Part shown: piece after piece, positions 1 to 9,252 of the stretch
Position numbering within the stretch: the stretch's first letter is position 1
Layout of the letters: each line of letters starts with the position of its first letter
Assembly (NCBI RefSeq): GCF_022179405.1
Contig: NZ_BPQT01000016.1
Span: forward strand, 1-64,000
Source of the DNA: Methylobacterium marchantiae
GTDB taxonomy: Bacteria > Pseudomonadota > Alphaproteobacteria > Rhizobiales > Beijerinckiaceae
DNA length: 64,000 bases
Reading direction: 5' to 3'
The notes under the pieces: generated by a model
What the model was told of the DNA's origin: nothing
The model's database searches: none
The model's input: the letters and a program-made list of their open reading frames with translations, nothing else
Program-made: the position numbers and the translations under genes

Positions 1-83
1 GCGTCCATCCGAGGCTCCGGGGCCGGGGTTACAGGCTTCGCAACCACAGCCTCGCGCGACACCCTCGGATGGACAACCTCCAT
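1..83 (-). CDS. Partial gene running off the left edge (unknown)
   Basis: An ATG at 83 opens a frame that stays open to the window edge (27 codons; begins MEVVHPRVSREAVVAK, then rich in Pro/Ala/Val). It starts 11 bp after the stop of the upstream glycosyltransferase gene on the same strand, so it is probably the next gene of the polysaccharide cluster. No strong Shine-Dalgarno precedes it and too little is visible to assign a family. Confidence 0.4.
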   Translation of the reverse strand, partial: MEVVHPRVSREAVVAKPVTPAPEPRMD

Positions 84-94
84 AGCAACGACAG

Positions 95-2146
95 CTAGAG
101 GCGTCTCATTGCTACTTCTTCAGCAATCATCAAAGCGAAAGTATCGCGGTCAAAGCCGGGTCCCGGGCCATCGATTGTTAGGGCCACGAAAAACTCGTGC
201 GCGCCTTGATGTTGAAATGAGCATTCTCGGAGTCTGATTTTGCCAAGATTATACAAATCTTCGATGAGAAGGCGAAAACTGGAAGGAACGAAACGCCAGC
301 AATGCACGTCCACGTAGTCGCCAGATTGCCGCGCTAGTTCGGCCTGAGTCACCGCAGCATCAAGATCTCCGGCGAACCTGAGTTTTCCTACCGTTTGCGG
401 CGACCATCCGATCGCGTCTCCGCGAAGGACATCGTAAGCGATGCTGGCCATGATGGCCATCGGCGCAGGCCGAGTCCGCTTCTCGTCATGGGCCTGAAGA
501 ACCTCACCAGCATAAGTGAGAGGTTGAAGTAGATCGAAGCAAAACCGCTTGTCGGGGACTGCAAGAACGAGTCGACCCTCTTTCTCTAAGAAATTTGCGC
601 AATCATTGAGAAATGAAATCAAATCCGGTGTGTGTTCGATGACATGGCTGGCCAATATGAAGTCATAACAGCGATCCGCAGGGATCGTTTTGGCTAGTGG
701 TTGTCCATTTGTCACATGGTCGACACACTCAATGCGATCAATGTCAACATTCAGGGTTCCTGCGTATTTTTTGCGAAGGCCGGATTGAGTAATATAATCT
801 ACTGTTTCGATGTTGAAACCTGCTGATTTTGGTAAAAGAGGGTTGTAGCTAGGGCCGATTTCTAAACCGAAGCCGTCCGACTTCAGCATCGACAATATAC
901 TATCGCGCCTCGTCACTTCTCGCTGGGTAACGAACTCCGTTTGCACAAATTCATTCGATAGATTAGCTAAACTGACTAATTCTCCAAACGCAGCGCGTTC
1001 GATCGCAGGCCACTGTTCCGACGATCCGTATCGTTTCCGCACGGACTTGGCTGCTTCCAATGCCACACTCGCGTAGCGTCCATTTTCAATCATGGTGATG
1101 GCAAGACGTATCTTGTCTGCCCACTCAAGTTCGTTCGCCAGCAGTCCCGTAAGGCCATCGTCGATTGCATTGCGAAAGGTAAATGTTGGCGAAGCGATCG
1201 TAAGAGTCGCAACAGCAGCCGCCTCAAAGAATTTCAGCTCTGACTTACTGTTTGTAAATATGTTGTCTTGAAGTGGAGCTAGGTTTACTTCTGTAGAGCC
1301 AATTATTCGTTGCAGATTAAGAAAATCAGTGAAGGGATGTATCTCGACTCTTTCCTTAAGGGAAGACAGGTCTGGATGCAGATCAAGCATTCCAACTATA
1401 CGCAGAATAACAGAAGGGTTTTCTCGGAGTAGGTTGGCTAAGGTAGGTGCTATGATGGAAAAATCACGAGCATGGGTGGGAGATCCGCTAAAATAGCCGA
1501 TGTGAATACGATCGCTTCTTGCCCAATTGGTTTTTTGCTTGATCTCGACAATGCTTCGACTTAGTGCGAGTTGTTCTTCGTTCAAGTAATTGGGAACTAT
1601 CGAGGTGGGTAGGCCCGTGTCCGCGGCAATCTGAGAGGCTAAAAATAGATTCGTGGTAATGACGCCATCACACAGACGGAGTGCCGTACCCATTCGTCCA
1701 ATATAGGAATACCAATAATCCCATGGTCCGCTCGGACCCGTATCCTGGTTGAGAGAACTCATTAGCAAGGGGACATGTCGCGTGTCGTAAACGAGATCGT
1801 CGAGATCGAACAGAACGCGCGCTCCCCGCCGACGCGCCCGACGGATCAATCCCTCCACATCATTGTCGAAGCGAACGCGACCAAGAATGAGAACATCGGC
1901 CGCATCGACGACGCCCTCAAGACGCTCACCATCGGCCTGACAGAACCAGCTTGCACTCGTGTCTGTAGAGACGGCATTGACAGTTTGTACGGTATTATAA
2001 ACACGGTAGCGAAAAGTACTATTATCCGGCGTGGTATAATAATAGGCAATCCGACGTGGACGAGATATTAATGTGCGAAATCTTGTATCGAAATCAAGAT
2101 CCCATGGATCACTGTAAGTGATCTGCTCGGGAAGACCTATGAACAT
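95..2146 (-). CDS. Glycosyltransferase fused to SAM-dependent methyltransferase
   Basis: A 683-aa cytoplasmic protein that probably transfers and methylates sugars of a surface polysaccharide. The first ~390 residues resemble GT4/GT-B enzymes: a FDLDDLVYD segment near 112, a second Rossmann half starting at IHIGYFSGSPTHARDF (~215) and a KFFEAAAV segment (~305). From ~425 a class I methyltransferase follows, with a GLEIGPSYNP SAM loop and an ASHVIEHTPD motif. The ATG at 2146 is preferred to an in-frame TTG 18 bp upstream because GAAGAGG sits at Shine-Dalgarno distance from the ATG. With this start, a 4-bp gap follows the stop of the upstream gene, implying co-transcription. Base composition is more AT-rich than the rest of the window, as expected for an acquired cluster. 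Donor and acceptor sugars are unknown. Confidence 0.8.
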   Translation of the reverse strand: MFIGLPEQITYSDPWDLDFDTRFRTLISRPRRIAYYYTTPDNSTFRYRVYNTVQTVNAVSTDTSASWFCQADGERLEGVVDAADVLILGRVRFDNDVEGLIRRARRRGARVLFDLDDLVYDTRHVPLLMSSLNQDTGPSGPWDYWYSYIGRMGTALRLCDGVITTNLFLASQIAADTGLPTSIVPNYLNEEQLALSRSIVEIKQKTNWARSDRIHIGYFSGSPTHARDFSIIAPTLANLLRENPSVILRIVGMLDLHPDLSSLKERVEIHPFTDFLNLQRIIGSTEVNLAPLQDNIFTNSKSELKFFEAAAVATLTIASPTFTFRNAIDDGLTGLLANELEWADKIRLAITMIENGRYASVALEAAKSVRKRYGSSEQWPAIERAAFGELVSLANLSNEFVQTEFVTQREVTRRDSILSMLKSDGFGLEIGPSYNPLLPKSAGFNIETVDYITQSGLRKKYAGTLNVDIDRIECVDHVTNGQPLAKTIPADRCYDFILASHVIEHTPDLISFLNDCANFLEKEGRLVLAVPDKRFCFDLLQPLTYAGEVLQAHDEKRTRPAPMAIMASIAYDVLRGDAIGWSPQTVGKLRFAGDLDAAVTQAELARQSGDYVDVHCWRFVPSSFRLLIEDLYNLGKIRLRECSFQHQGAHEFFVALTIDGPGPGFDRDTFALMIAEEVAMRRL

Positions 2147-2150
2147 AGTT

Positions 2151-4430
2151 CTAGACCTCTTCAAGCCAATCGATAGTTGATGCCATAGTTTGCTCCCAAG
2201 AGCGGTTCAAGCCTTGCCGTTCATAATTTGCCGTACGATCAGGGCCGTTTTTCACCAATGACACTCCTGAGCGTAGCCCTTCGAGCAGCGCGTCGACTGT
2301 GGGTTCCGCACAAATCAAGTTGTCGGAATAGGTAGAGAGAGACAGTTTCGAACCGTAGCTATTGGTTACGGCCACAGCGCCGCAAGCTGCCAAGTCGAGC
2401 GGAGGATAGCTTGGATGGGGTGTCAACATCAACGAAAGTCCGAGGTCCATGCTGCGTAGCATTGCTACGTATTTGTCCCAAGGAAGACTTTCGACAATGG
2501 TAATCGGCATGCCGCCAGGAAATGTCATGAGCGGCAGATCTCGGCCAATAAAATGGATGTTCCACTCGTTCGGCTCTAATATTCCTTGCTCAACCGCCGC
2601 ATTGAGTGTTTCGAGCCCAAGCAGGTATAAATTTCGCGCATTATTCGGTCGTGCATAGAAAAAGAAATTTCTTTTTTGTCTCTGAACGCGGTCAGGGAAA
2701 TAGGCATTGTCCGGAAAGGCGGGCTCAAACCACGTGGCATGTTCCCGAAGCCCCGTGACTCCTGTATCGTTAAGATGATCATAAAGTAGTTTTGTGTTTA
2801 TTACTCTACGGAGCTCAGGCGTTTTCATTGTATTATAAGCGCGCAGCTGCTCGTCTCCATGCGGATAAAACATCCGTTCATCCTCTTGAAGGATGTAAAC
2901 CACGCGCTCGCGCGGGACCGCTGAAAGAACATTCATTGTTGACCACCAGGACGTGGTGAGAAAAATATCTTCTTTACTCAAATCGATGGGACGGCCTGTC
3001 TTATCGAGGCTCGTATGACAGAATTCGATGTGTTCTGGCGGCAAGACTCCCAGCGAAACTAAAAGATTGGCGACGTTGTCACGCAGCGGTTCTGCGCGCA
3101 ATGTCGAAATACGCAATGTTGCTCCACGACGCCTTGCCCAAAGTGCGGCAAGAATTGTAGCCGTGCCAACTCCACCGAAAAAACTATCAGCAGCAATGCT
3201 ATCGGTTACCATGGTGATGCGCGGACGGACAGAACGAGCGATTGAAAAAACGGGTAGTGGGCGAAGGTCCAAACGGCTCCTATTGACGACATCTGCTGTC
3301 GTCAATGACGGCTTCGCAGCGGAGTGTGAGTGGTGAGTTGATCCGCTGAAGTTCGTTGCGTGCGATTTGCCGGATGCCGGCGCAAAAATGGAACTTGTCC
3401 GAGTTGCCCTGCGCTCGCGTAGATATCGTATCCGCGCCGGGGTACGATGTGGTGTGATGGCCCACCAGCACAAGCGCGCCGCTCGTCGTCCAAAACGACG
3501 GACCGGCGGGGAGACTTGGGAAGCGAGGGAGCGCACGGATGACGTCGCACGCCAAGTCGTGCTGCCTTCTATCGCGGCCAGACGCTCATTGACAATATGC
3601 AAGCGCTCAATCGCGTGAGCGTGAGCGTGTTGTGCCGTTGTAAGTTGCGCAGACAGGGCATCGAAGTCGCTCTGAAGTAAGCTTATCTTATTATTGTAAT
3701 TGGTATATTGCTGCGACGACGATTGTTCTGCAGCCAGAAATTTTCTTTCCGCTGCATCAAGAGTACGTCTAGATTCTGTCAGAAGATGTAGAAGGCGAAG
3801 TTTCTCGATATAGACGCTGATGGCCGCGTCGCTCGGTTGCTGTCCCCGTCGTAACAGCATGGTGTGCGGCAATATGAAGGACGCGTCGTATATAAGATCA
3901 GGCCAAAGACCGTGTTGCCCGAATTGCTTGATCCAGTCGATTGGGGGGCGAACGTTGACGTGGGTTTTTTCTTGGAAATCGTAAGGCGAAGATGAAAACA
4001 TAACGGTATCGGTCGCCTGTGAGATATGTTCGACCGCCTTGGTCGCCTCGGCGGATGGCATATGTTCCAAGACTTCAATGCAAGTTATCAGATCGTAGCG
4101 CCCAGTGATTGGATCAGCCAAAGACGCTACGGAACAATGCTCTCGCATGTCCGCGCGTACGTTTGCGATGGCGAATTCTGATATATCTGCGCCTTTGGCC
4201 TCGATACCACGATCCCAAAACGCTTCCACGACCATCCCGAGCGCGCAGCCAGCATCAAAGACCGTCTTTGGAGCAATCGATCTGATAATATGTTCGACAA
4301 TGGTCGAATAAAAATTCAGCCAGGGCGCCGAACGCTCGTAGGCATCCGGACCACAGCCCGTAGCGTAATAGTTTTGATCAAATAATTGATCGTCATCATG
4401 ACTGAGATTTTCATTTTTTTTAGCAGTCAA
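2151..4430 (-). CDS. Methyltransferase / coiled coil / WsaF-type glycosyltransferase fusion
   Basis: A 759-aa protein with domains in the opposite order to its downstream neighbour. Residues ~50-165 form a class I methyltransferase (TVFDAGCALGMVVEAFWDRG SAM loop; DLITCIEVLEHM). Residues ~205-290 are predicted coiled coil, ending in the STTWRATSSVRSLA motif common in glycan-assembly proteins. A basic linker follows, then a C-terminal glycosyltransferase from ~404 (RITMVTDSIAADSFFGGVGT; YILQEDERMFYP) like the rhamnosyltransferase WsaF. Coiled coils in such proteins often act as molecular rulers for O-antigen chain termination; that role is an inference here. The start is a TTG preceded by AAAGGAAC; no ATG lies near the N-terminus. 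AT-rich composition marks it, with its neighbours, as probable transferred DNA. Confidence 0.8.
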   Translation of the reverse strand: MTAKKNENLSHDDDQLFDQNYYATGCGPDAYERSAPWLNFYSTIVEHIIRSIAPKTVFDAGCALGMVVEAFWDRGIEAKGADISEFAIANVRADMREHCSVASLADPITGRYDLITCIEVLEHMPSAEATKAVEHISQATDTVMFSSSPYDFQEKTHVNVRPPIDWIKQFGQHGLWPDLIYDASFILPHTMLLRRGQQPSDAAISVYIEKLRLLHLLTESRRTLDAAERKFLAAEQSSSQQYTNYNNKISLLQSDFDALSAQLTTAQHAHAHAIERLHIVNERLAAIEGSTTWRATSSVRSLASQVSPPVRRFGRRAARLCWWAITPHRTPARIRYLRERRATRTSSIFAPASGKSHATNFSGSTHHSHSAAKPSLTTADVVNRSRLDLRPLPVFSIARSVRPRITMVTDSIAADSFFGGVGTATILAALWARRRGATLRISTLRAEPLRDNVANLLVSLGVLPPEHIEFCHTSLDKTGRPIDLSKEDIFLTTSWWSTMNVLSAVPRERVVYILQEDERMFYPHGDEQLRAYNTMKTPELRRVINTKLLYDHLNDTGVTGLREHATWFEPAFPDNAYFPDRVQRQKRNFFFYARPNNARNLYLLGLETLNAAVEQGILEPNEWNIHFIGRDLPLMTFPGGMPITIVESLPWDKYVAMLRSMDLGLSLMLTPHPSYPPLDLAACGAVAVTNSYGSKLSLSTYSDNLICAEPTVDALLEGLRSGVSLVKNGPDRTANYERQGLNRSWEQTMASTIDWLEEV

Positions 4431-4642
4431 GACTTGTTCCTTTCCAAAAAGTGTGTGTCCGTCTTTGCATTTTCTATCTCGACTTGGATCTCATGCGACC
4501 GATAATTTCAAGAGGAATATTCTATGCTGACGGCGAATGCGAGCGATTGGGATGGATGTCAAGCTTTTATACAACAATTATGTGTAATGTTAATCAGCCT
4601 TCACTCGGCGAGCGTGAATCGTACAGTAACTTATGGTCCGGG

Positions 4643-5632
4643 TTATTTTCGCATACGTTGTCTGAGGGGGGCGCCAATATAATAAATACGACGCATCAGC
4701 CCACGCATCGTTTTCTGAAATTGCAAATATATCAGATTGGCGCGGCCTGCAAAGCGACGCCCACTTGCAGCGAGGAAATAGTCGCGTTTAACAAAAAACT
4801 GTAGATCCCTGCGGCGGGCTGGTAGATTGTGGAGATATGGAATGGTGTGTTGCCGTCCCTTCGACGTACGGACGAGATGATCTTCGATCATCGGCACGAG
4901 CTCTGGCCGTCGCGCTATGACAATGTCTTTCCATTTATGGAGCGATGCGATCCGGCAAGGGTTCACTCGTAGAAGCTCAATTTTGAGGAAAGGTATATTT
5001 GCTATTTCTACAAGCTCCCACCATAAAAAATGACTGTAATTCGATGGTATATTTAATTTTTTGCCATTTTCAAAAGTGCCGTCGAACAAAGATCTCATGC
5101 TAAATCCGCTGGCAATCAAGCTTTGCGAAAGATCGATTTCGCCTTTTTGAATGATGTCGACCTTTGCCATTTCTTGAAATTCTTGTGCGAACACGGCTCG
5201 GAATGCTGAGCTGTTGTATACCGCAGGCTCGAAGATGATGAGCCAGCTTTGAAGATGGGGTGCAATTTCTGGACTTTCGATCATTCCGTAGAAGTCGGCT
5301 GAGACGCTTGTCAGGCGCGCAAGTGCGTGATTGAGATCGCCAATCGGACCATAGACACTGTCGTTCGCAATCATCAGCTGCCCGGAGACTTGCCCAGCGT
5401 AACGCTCGATGCCGAGCCCCCACGAGGCGAAGTCATGCCCCCGGTTCTCGCGAAGAATGACGTCGTGAGACACGGATCGCAGGCGAGAAATGTCTTTCTC
5501 GGAAAGGCGTGATGTCGAGATGACGACAATCTCGAACCCGGTCGCCCGCAGTGCCTCAAGATAATAAATCACATAATCTGCGACCAAGTCATCCTGGTCA
5601 AAATGCGCGAACAAACACAAATTATCGAACAT
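4643..5632 (-). CDS. Rhamnan synthesis protein F (RgpF)-like protein
   Basis: A 329-aa protein of the RgpF/rhamnan-synthesis family, implicated in assembling rhamnose-containing glycans on the cytoplasmic face. Supporting segments are DNLCLFAHFDQDD at the N-terminus, VILRENRGHDFASWGLGI near 80 and MIANDSVYGPIGDL near 97. The ATG at 5632 is chosen over a TTG at 5659: the TTG has no ribosome-binding site and the conserved domain begins directly at MFDNLCLFAHF. The gene is on the same strand as the two fusion proteins but about 210 bp upstream of them, in AT-rich DNA, so it may have its own promoter. Confidence 0.78.
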   Translation of the reverse strand: MFDNLCLFAHFDQDDLVADYVIYYLEALRATGFEIVVISTSRLSEKDISRLRSVSHDVILRENRGHDFASWGLGIERYAGQVSGQLMIANDSVYGPIGDLNHALARLTSVSADFYGMIESPEIAPHLQSWLIIFEPAVYNSSAFRAVFAQEFQEMAKVDIIQKGEIDLSQSLIASGFSMRSLFDGTFENGKKLNIPSNYSHFLWWELVEIANIPFLKIELLRVNPCRIASLHKWKDIVIARRPELVPMIEDHLVRTSKGRQHTIPYLHNLPARRRDLQFFVKRDYFLAASGRRFAGRANLIYLQFQKTMRGLMRRIYYIGAPLRQRMRK

Positions 5633-6116
5633 AAAAATATCCAGAATGATGGACGGCAAAGAGGGGCGGGTATTTTGAACTAAAGTATGCCGTTACCGAG
5701 GATGGTGTGTTATTCTATTCTGTTAAGTGTTGCTCGAGCATTTATCAAGGTGCCTCCTTGACGCCGGGTTACAGTCAATTCTGGCTATGAGCATAAGAGA
5801 AATTTTGCGACAGACTACGGGACTTTCACGTCTCCCACGACCCGGATCGGGCCATTCATGCCGCTTCCATACATCCGTGAAGCATCGCGCGGCAATGCGG
5901 ACGAGCGTATGTCGTCGCTGCTCGTGTCTTCCGATGGGTGACCGGCTCGAAAGGTTCCGTGAGAGGCGATGCCTTCCGGCCTTCGCGGCACGGCGGAGCG
6001 AGCTATCGAGATGCCGGTGCGGGGGGCGTCGGTCTCCGCGGCGTCTGCGATCATGCGCACGACTTGGAATGGTCAGTGAAATCCCCTACTGCAGAGTGCA
6101 TGGACGACCTTCTACA
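5633..6116. other. Divergent intergenic region of the polysaccharide cluster
   Basis: About 480 bp between two divergently transcribed RgpF-type genes. The left ~100 bp is AT-rich and probably carries the promoter for the minus-strand gene. Composition changes sharply to high GC near 5750, the right boundary of the AT-rich island. Open frames in the GC-rich part lack family resemblance and are interrupted. I see no gene here. Confidence 0.5.
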
Positions 6117-7031
6117 ATGCGGCCTCTCGCTCGTCGCAAGGCCAAGCACGTGGCGTTGCCGGCGCGCTTGACGGCCATGGGCCGTCTCGGGTTTCGTTCT
6201 CACGCCTACGCCCGCCATGTCTACCAGAAGATCGCGGCGCTCACGATCGGCGCCGCCTTCGTCTCGCCGGTCGGACACCGCATGCGGCGGATGGCGGCGC
6301 GGTTCAGCAAGCCCGCGCATCGTCCGAACGTCCGGACTGCGGTCGTCGCGCACTTGTACTATCTCGATCTCTTGCCGGAGATCCTTGCCTGCCGGGCGGC
6401 GCTGCCCGATGGCGCCCCGCTTCACCTCACGGTTCCAAGCGATCGAGTCGAGCAGGCCCAGATCCTGCTCCGAGGCATTCCGGCGACGGTCATCCACCCT
6501 TGCGAGAATCGGGGCCGCGACATCGCTCCGTTCATCGCATTGCTCAATGCAGGGACGTTCGCGGCCTACGATGCGGTCCTGAAGCTGCATACCAAACGCA
6601 GTCCGCATCTGCTGGACGGCGAAATCAGACGTAAACTTCTGTTCAGCATGCTGGCGGGTGGGCAAAACGCGACCCGGCGGCTGCTGGCTGAGTTCGAAGC
6701 GCCTGATACCGGTCTCGTCGGCTGGAAGGCCTGTTACCGGGCAGCACCATCCTACTGGATGGCTAACGAAGCACGGGTTCGGGCGATCACGCGGCAGATG
6801 GGCATACCAGACGATGCAGTCCGACTGGGCTTCTTCGAGGGATCCATGTTCTGGTTTCGGCCAGTAGCGCTCACGCGCCTGCGGCATCTCCATCTGCGCC
6901 CAGAGGATTTCGAGCCTGAGGCTCGACAACTCGACGGGACCCTCCACCATGCCATCGAACGGTGCTTCACCATTTCTGCCCGGGCCGATGGCTTCCGTGT
7001 TAGTGGTCTCGACGGGCAGGTCCTGAGGTAA
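6117..7031 (+). CDS. RgpF/rhamnan-synthesis-like glycan protein
   Basis: A 304-aa protein if translation starts at the ATG at 6117; the ATG at 6177 (284 aa) is also possible. The frame is open further upstream, but that part has the Arg/Ser/Cys-rich look of non-coding high-GC DNA and no family resemblance. The conserved part begins around TAVVAHLYYLDLLPEI and includes HPCENRGRDIAPFIALL, YDAVLKLHTKRSPH and LGFFEGSMFWFRP, typical of the RgpF family (PF05045-type). It is the second such gene here and is divergent from the first. Its GC content matches the bulk of the window, so it is probably resident DNA beside an acquired segment. It converges on the rhamnosyltransferase gene with a ~120-bp gap. 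Confidence 0.72.
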   Translation: MRPLARRKAKHVALPARLTAMGRLGFRSHAYARHVYQKIAALTIGAAFVSPVGHRMRRMAARFSKPAHRPNVRTAVVAHLYYLDLLPEILACRAALPDGAPLHLTVPSDRVEQAQILLRGIPATVIHPCENRGRDIAPFIALLNAGTFAAYDAVLKLHTKRSPHLLDGEIRRKLLFSMLAGGQNATRRLLAEFEAPDTGLVGWKACYRAAPSYWMANEARVRAITRQMGIPDDAVRLGFFEGSMFWFRPVALTRLRHLHLRPEDFEPEARQLDGTLHHAIERCFTISARADGFRVSGLDGQVLR

Positions 7032-7151
7032 TGCACGGGCCGCGTGCCGTCCGATTTCTGGCCATGAGCATGTTTCGACCGCTTCCGACCATGCAGCGCC
7101 AAGACGTCCTCCGTCATGGGCGCCTGGACGGGTGCTAATCCGCATGCTGGA

Positions 7152-8129
7152 CTACTCGGACTGCCTGAACGTCTTCGCGTGATTGTCCTGCCGGTGTGCC
7201 GACCGCCCGAGCACGATCTCCGGCGGTCCGAGTTTCGCACGGGCGCCGTCCAGCAGGCCATGCCAAAGAGCTGCTCGGACCTCGCGCGAGAGGCGGTTCT
7301 GCGCGAGATACACGACGATGCGGAGGGGTAGAACGAGCAGCGTTTTCGATTTGTGGGCGAGGGGCACGTGGCTCATGCGCAGCATGGCCAACTGGTTGCG
7401 CAGGAAGGTGTAGAGGCGCCGCGGCGGCTGGTCGGTCGGCGAGAGGCCGAAGGGAAGCCGGATCAGGCCGCGCCCGAGTTCGTGCGGCATCAGGACATCG
7501 TTCGCGATCCAGATCGAGTAGCCGCGGTGGTTGGCCCGCATGCACCATTCGACATCGATGGCGTCGATGAAGAAATCCGCCCGGAACGGGCCGACGCCGC
7601 GCGCCGCCTCGCAGTTCACGAGGGAGCCCGACGAGATCACGAACTGGACCCGGGACGCATGGGCCTCGTCCGCTGCGCTCCCCTGTCCGGGCGGGGATTT
7701 CATCGGCTTGCCGGCCCAATCCGTCGGGCGCGGGCCGACGATGGCGGGCCGCGCTCCGCTCGCACGCAGGTGCGCGTGAAGGGCGGCCAGCCGCGGAACC
7801 GTGCCGAGGGGCGGCAGGCTGTCCTGGTCCAGGAGAAACAGGAACGTGTCCCCATGCGCGACGGCATGATCGAGAAGATCGTTGTAGGCGGTCCCGAGGC
7901 CGAGATTGCCGTCGGGCCGCATCACCGTCAGGCGCGTGCCGGCCGCAGCGTCCTGCAGGCGCTTCTCCTCCTGAGGAGAGACCGCGGAATTGGCGTAGAT
8001 CACGACCTCGCGGACGTCGGGGGCGACGACGCCGACGAGCCGAAGGAGATTCGCCTCGTCCGGATGATAGATGACGATCCCTGCAATCGTCTGCGGTTGC
8101 GCGGACAAGGCTGCTTCCCGATGCGGCAC
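7152..8129 (-). CDS. Family 2 glycosyltransferase (rhamnosyltransferase-like)
   Basis: A 325-aa GT-A fold enzyme of glycosyltransferase family 2, resembling dTDP-rhamnose:polysaccharide rhamnosyltransferases. It has IAGIVIYHPDEANLLRLV at the N-terminus, PDGNLGLGTAYNDLLDHA near 95, the nucleotide-sugar/metal motif FLLDQDS near 118, and IDAIDVEWCMRANHRGY near 225. The C-terminal ~60 residues carry an amphipathic, basic stretch typical of membrane-associated members. The start used is a GTG at 8129; a TTG at 8108 following GGGAAGC is an alternative. Together with the RgpF-type genes it suggests a rhamnose-containing surface polymer. Confidence 0.8.
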   Translation of the reverse strand: MPHREAALSAQPQTIAGIVIYHPDEANLLRLVGVVAPDVREVVIYANSAVSPQEEKRLQDAAAGTRLTVMRPDGNLGLGTAYNDLLDHAVAHGDTFLFLLDQDSLPPLGTVPRLAALHAHLRASGARPAIVGPRPTDWAGKPMKSPPGQGSAADEAHASRVQFVISSGSLVNCEAARGVGPFRADFFIDAIDVEWCMRANHRGYSIWIANDVLMPHELGRGLIRLPFGLSPTDQPPRRLYTFLRNQLAMLRMSHVPLAHKSKTLLVLPLRIVVYLAQNRLSREVRAALWHGLLDGARAKLGPPEIVLGRSAHRQDNHAKTFRQSE

Positions 8130-8277
8130 GTGAAGGCCGGACTGCCATTCCCGGAGCCGCTGCGCAAGCCGGAGACGAACACGGTGCCGGGTCCCGGCTC
8201 TCGCAGGCGATCCGAATGGGCCATGGAACCGATGGTCGTCGAGGCCGTTTGGAGATGGCTAAGAGACTCTCCCTTCA

Positions 8278-8307
8278 CCCGCCCGGCCCCGGCCGCGGCG
8301 GGTTTTT
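8278..8307 (+). terminator. Intrinsic terminator with no upstream plus-strand gene
   Basis: CCCGCC (8278-8283) pairs with GGCGGG (8297-8302), followed directly by five T residues (8303-8307). It reads on the plus strand, but the nearest plus-strand gene upstream ends more than 1.2 kb away across an antisense gene. It sits ~85 bp before the Rmf/CrpP-like gene, so it may end a short RNA or act as a leader attenuator. Confidence 0.6.
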
Positions 8308-8391
8308 CGTCGCAGGACGGAAGCGGGTTCGATCTTCTCGCCCGATCTCGCGTTTCCTCGATCCTGACTCACACGGGATAGGAAGCGAGCC

Positions 8392-8589
8392 ATGAGCGAC
8401 GGTGCCACTGCAAGCGACAGCCCCTTCATCAAGGGGCGGAACGCCCGCCTCTACGGCAAGGCACGCGACGATTGCCCCTATTCCGAGGGCAGCGACGATC
8501 ACGCGGCCTGGATTCAGGCCTACGACGAGGCCGCCGGCGATGACGGCGCAACCGAAACCGGGAACATCGATCCGCAAAAGGAGAGGTGA
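8392..8589 (+). CDS. Rmf/CrpP-like small protein
   Basis: A 65-aa hydrophilic protein whose core, FIKGRNARLYGKARDDCPY followed by SEGSDDHAAWIQAYDEA, matches the pattern of the ribosome-modulation-factor/CrpP family (G-x-x-A-R-x-x-G-x-x-x-D-x-x-P-Y ... A-W-x-x-G/A-Y/W). Family members bind ribosomes in stationary phase or are small proteins of similar sequence with unsettled roles. GGAAGCGAGCC precedes the ATG. Function as a hibernation factor is inferred from the motif only. Confidence 0.68.
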   Translation: MSDGATASDSPFIKGRNARLYGKARDDCPYSEGSDDHAAWIQAYDEAAGDDGATETGNIDPQKER

Positions 8590-8719
8590 TCGTAGCTCGC
8601 CGGTCGGAACCGGCCGAACGGCGCTGCTCGTCGGTTCCGGTGGAAGGAAGCCTCGAAGACCGGAAGCTGATCATGCGATAAGTGATCCGGCCTGTCCCCT
8701 TCGGAAGCCGGAGCCGCGC

Positions 8720-9052
8720 ATGAATGGACGAAGCCCGAGCCGCGGGGACGGTGCACGCGTCCTGTCCCAGCACATCCTGCCCAGCGCCGGCACGATGATC
8801 GGCGTCTGCACGACGCTGGTCGGATTGGTGAAGATCGCAGAGGCGCAGATCGGCCCGAGCCATGTGGACGAGGCCGTCTCCCTGACGGCGATCCTGTTCC
8901 TCGCAAGCGCGGCCGCCTCGTATCTCTCCATACGGCTCGACGACGACCGCCCCCTTGCCATTCGGCTAGAGCGTGTCGCCGATATCTGCTTCGTCGTCGG
9001 CCTCCTCGGCCTGTCCACGATCACGCTCCTCTTCGCCTACGAGACGATCTGA
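8720..9052 (+). CDS. Small three-helix membrane protein (unknown)
   Basis: A 110-aa protein with three hydrophobic segments: ILPSAGTMIGVCTTLVGLVKI (25-45), a second near AVSLTAILFLASAAASYLSI (52-72) and a third near ADICFVVGLLGLSTITLLFAY (87-108), with charged loops between. The ATG at 8720 is chosen because the frame upstream is Pro/Arg-rich, overlaps the previous gene and has no membrane character. It is probably an inner-membrane protein. No family was recognised; it may be co-transcribed with the Rmf-like gene 130 bp upstream. Confidence 0.62.
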   Translation: MNGRSPSRGDGARVLSQHILPSAGTMIGVCTTLVGLVKIAEAQIGPSHVDEAVSLTAILFLASAAASYLSIRLDDDRPLAIRLERVADICFVVGLLGLSTITLLFAYETI

Positions 9053-9252
9053 CCCGTCGCCACGCTTCATCGTCGCGCTCGAGTTCGCGGATGGCCGGCG
9101 TTCGACTTCTACTTGCGATGAGAGACGTCGGCGCGGATGGTCGACGGATGCCTGTGCATCGGTGACGCGCCTGCCGAATACCACCCTTGCGAGATAGTCG
9201 TCTCAGCGGCACAACCCGTTGCCGGCTGAAACAGCGGCATTGGGGGGACGTC

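Noticed and set aside
5727-6116. Open N-terminal extension of the plus-strand RgpF-like gene
   Set aside because: It is Arg/Ser/Cys-rich, has no family similarity, and internal ATGs match the conserved start; treated as non-coding.
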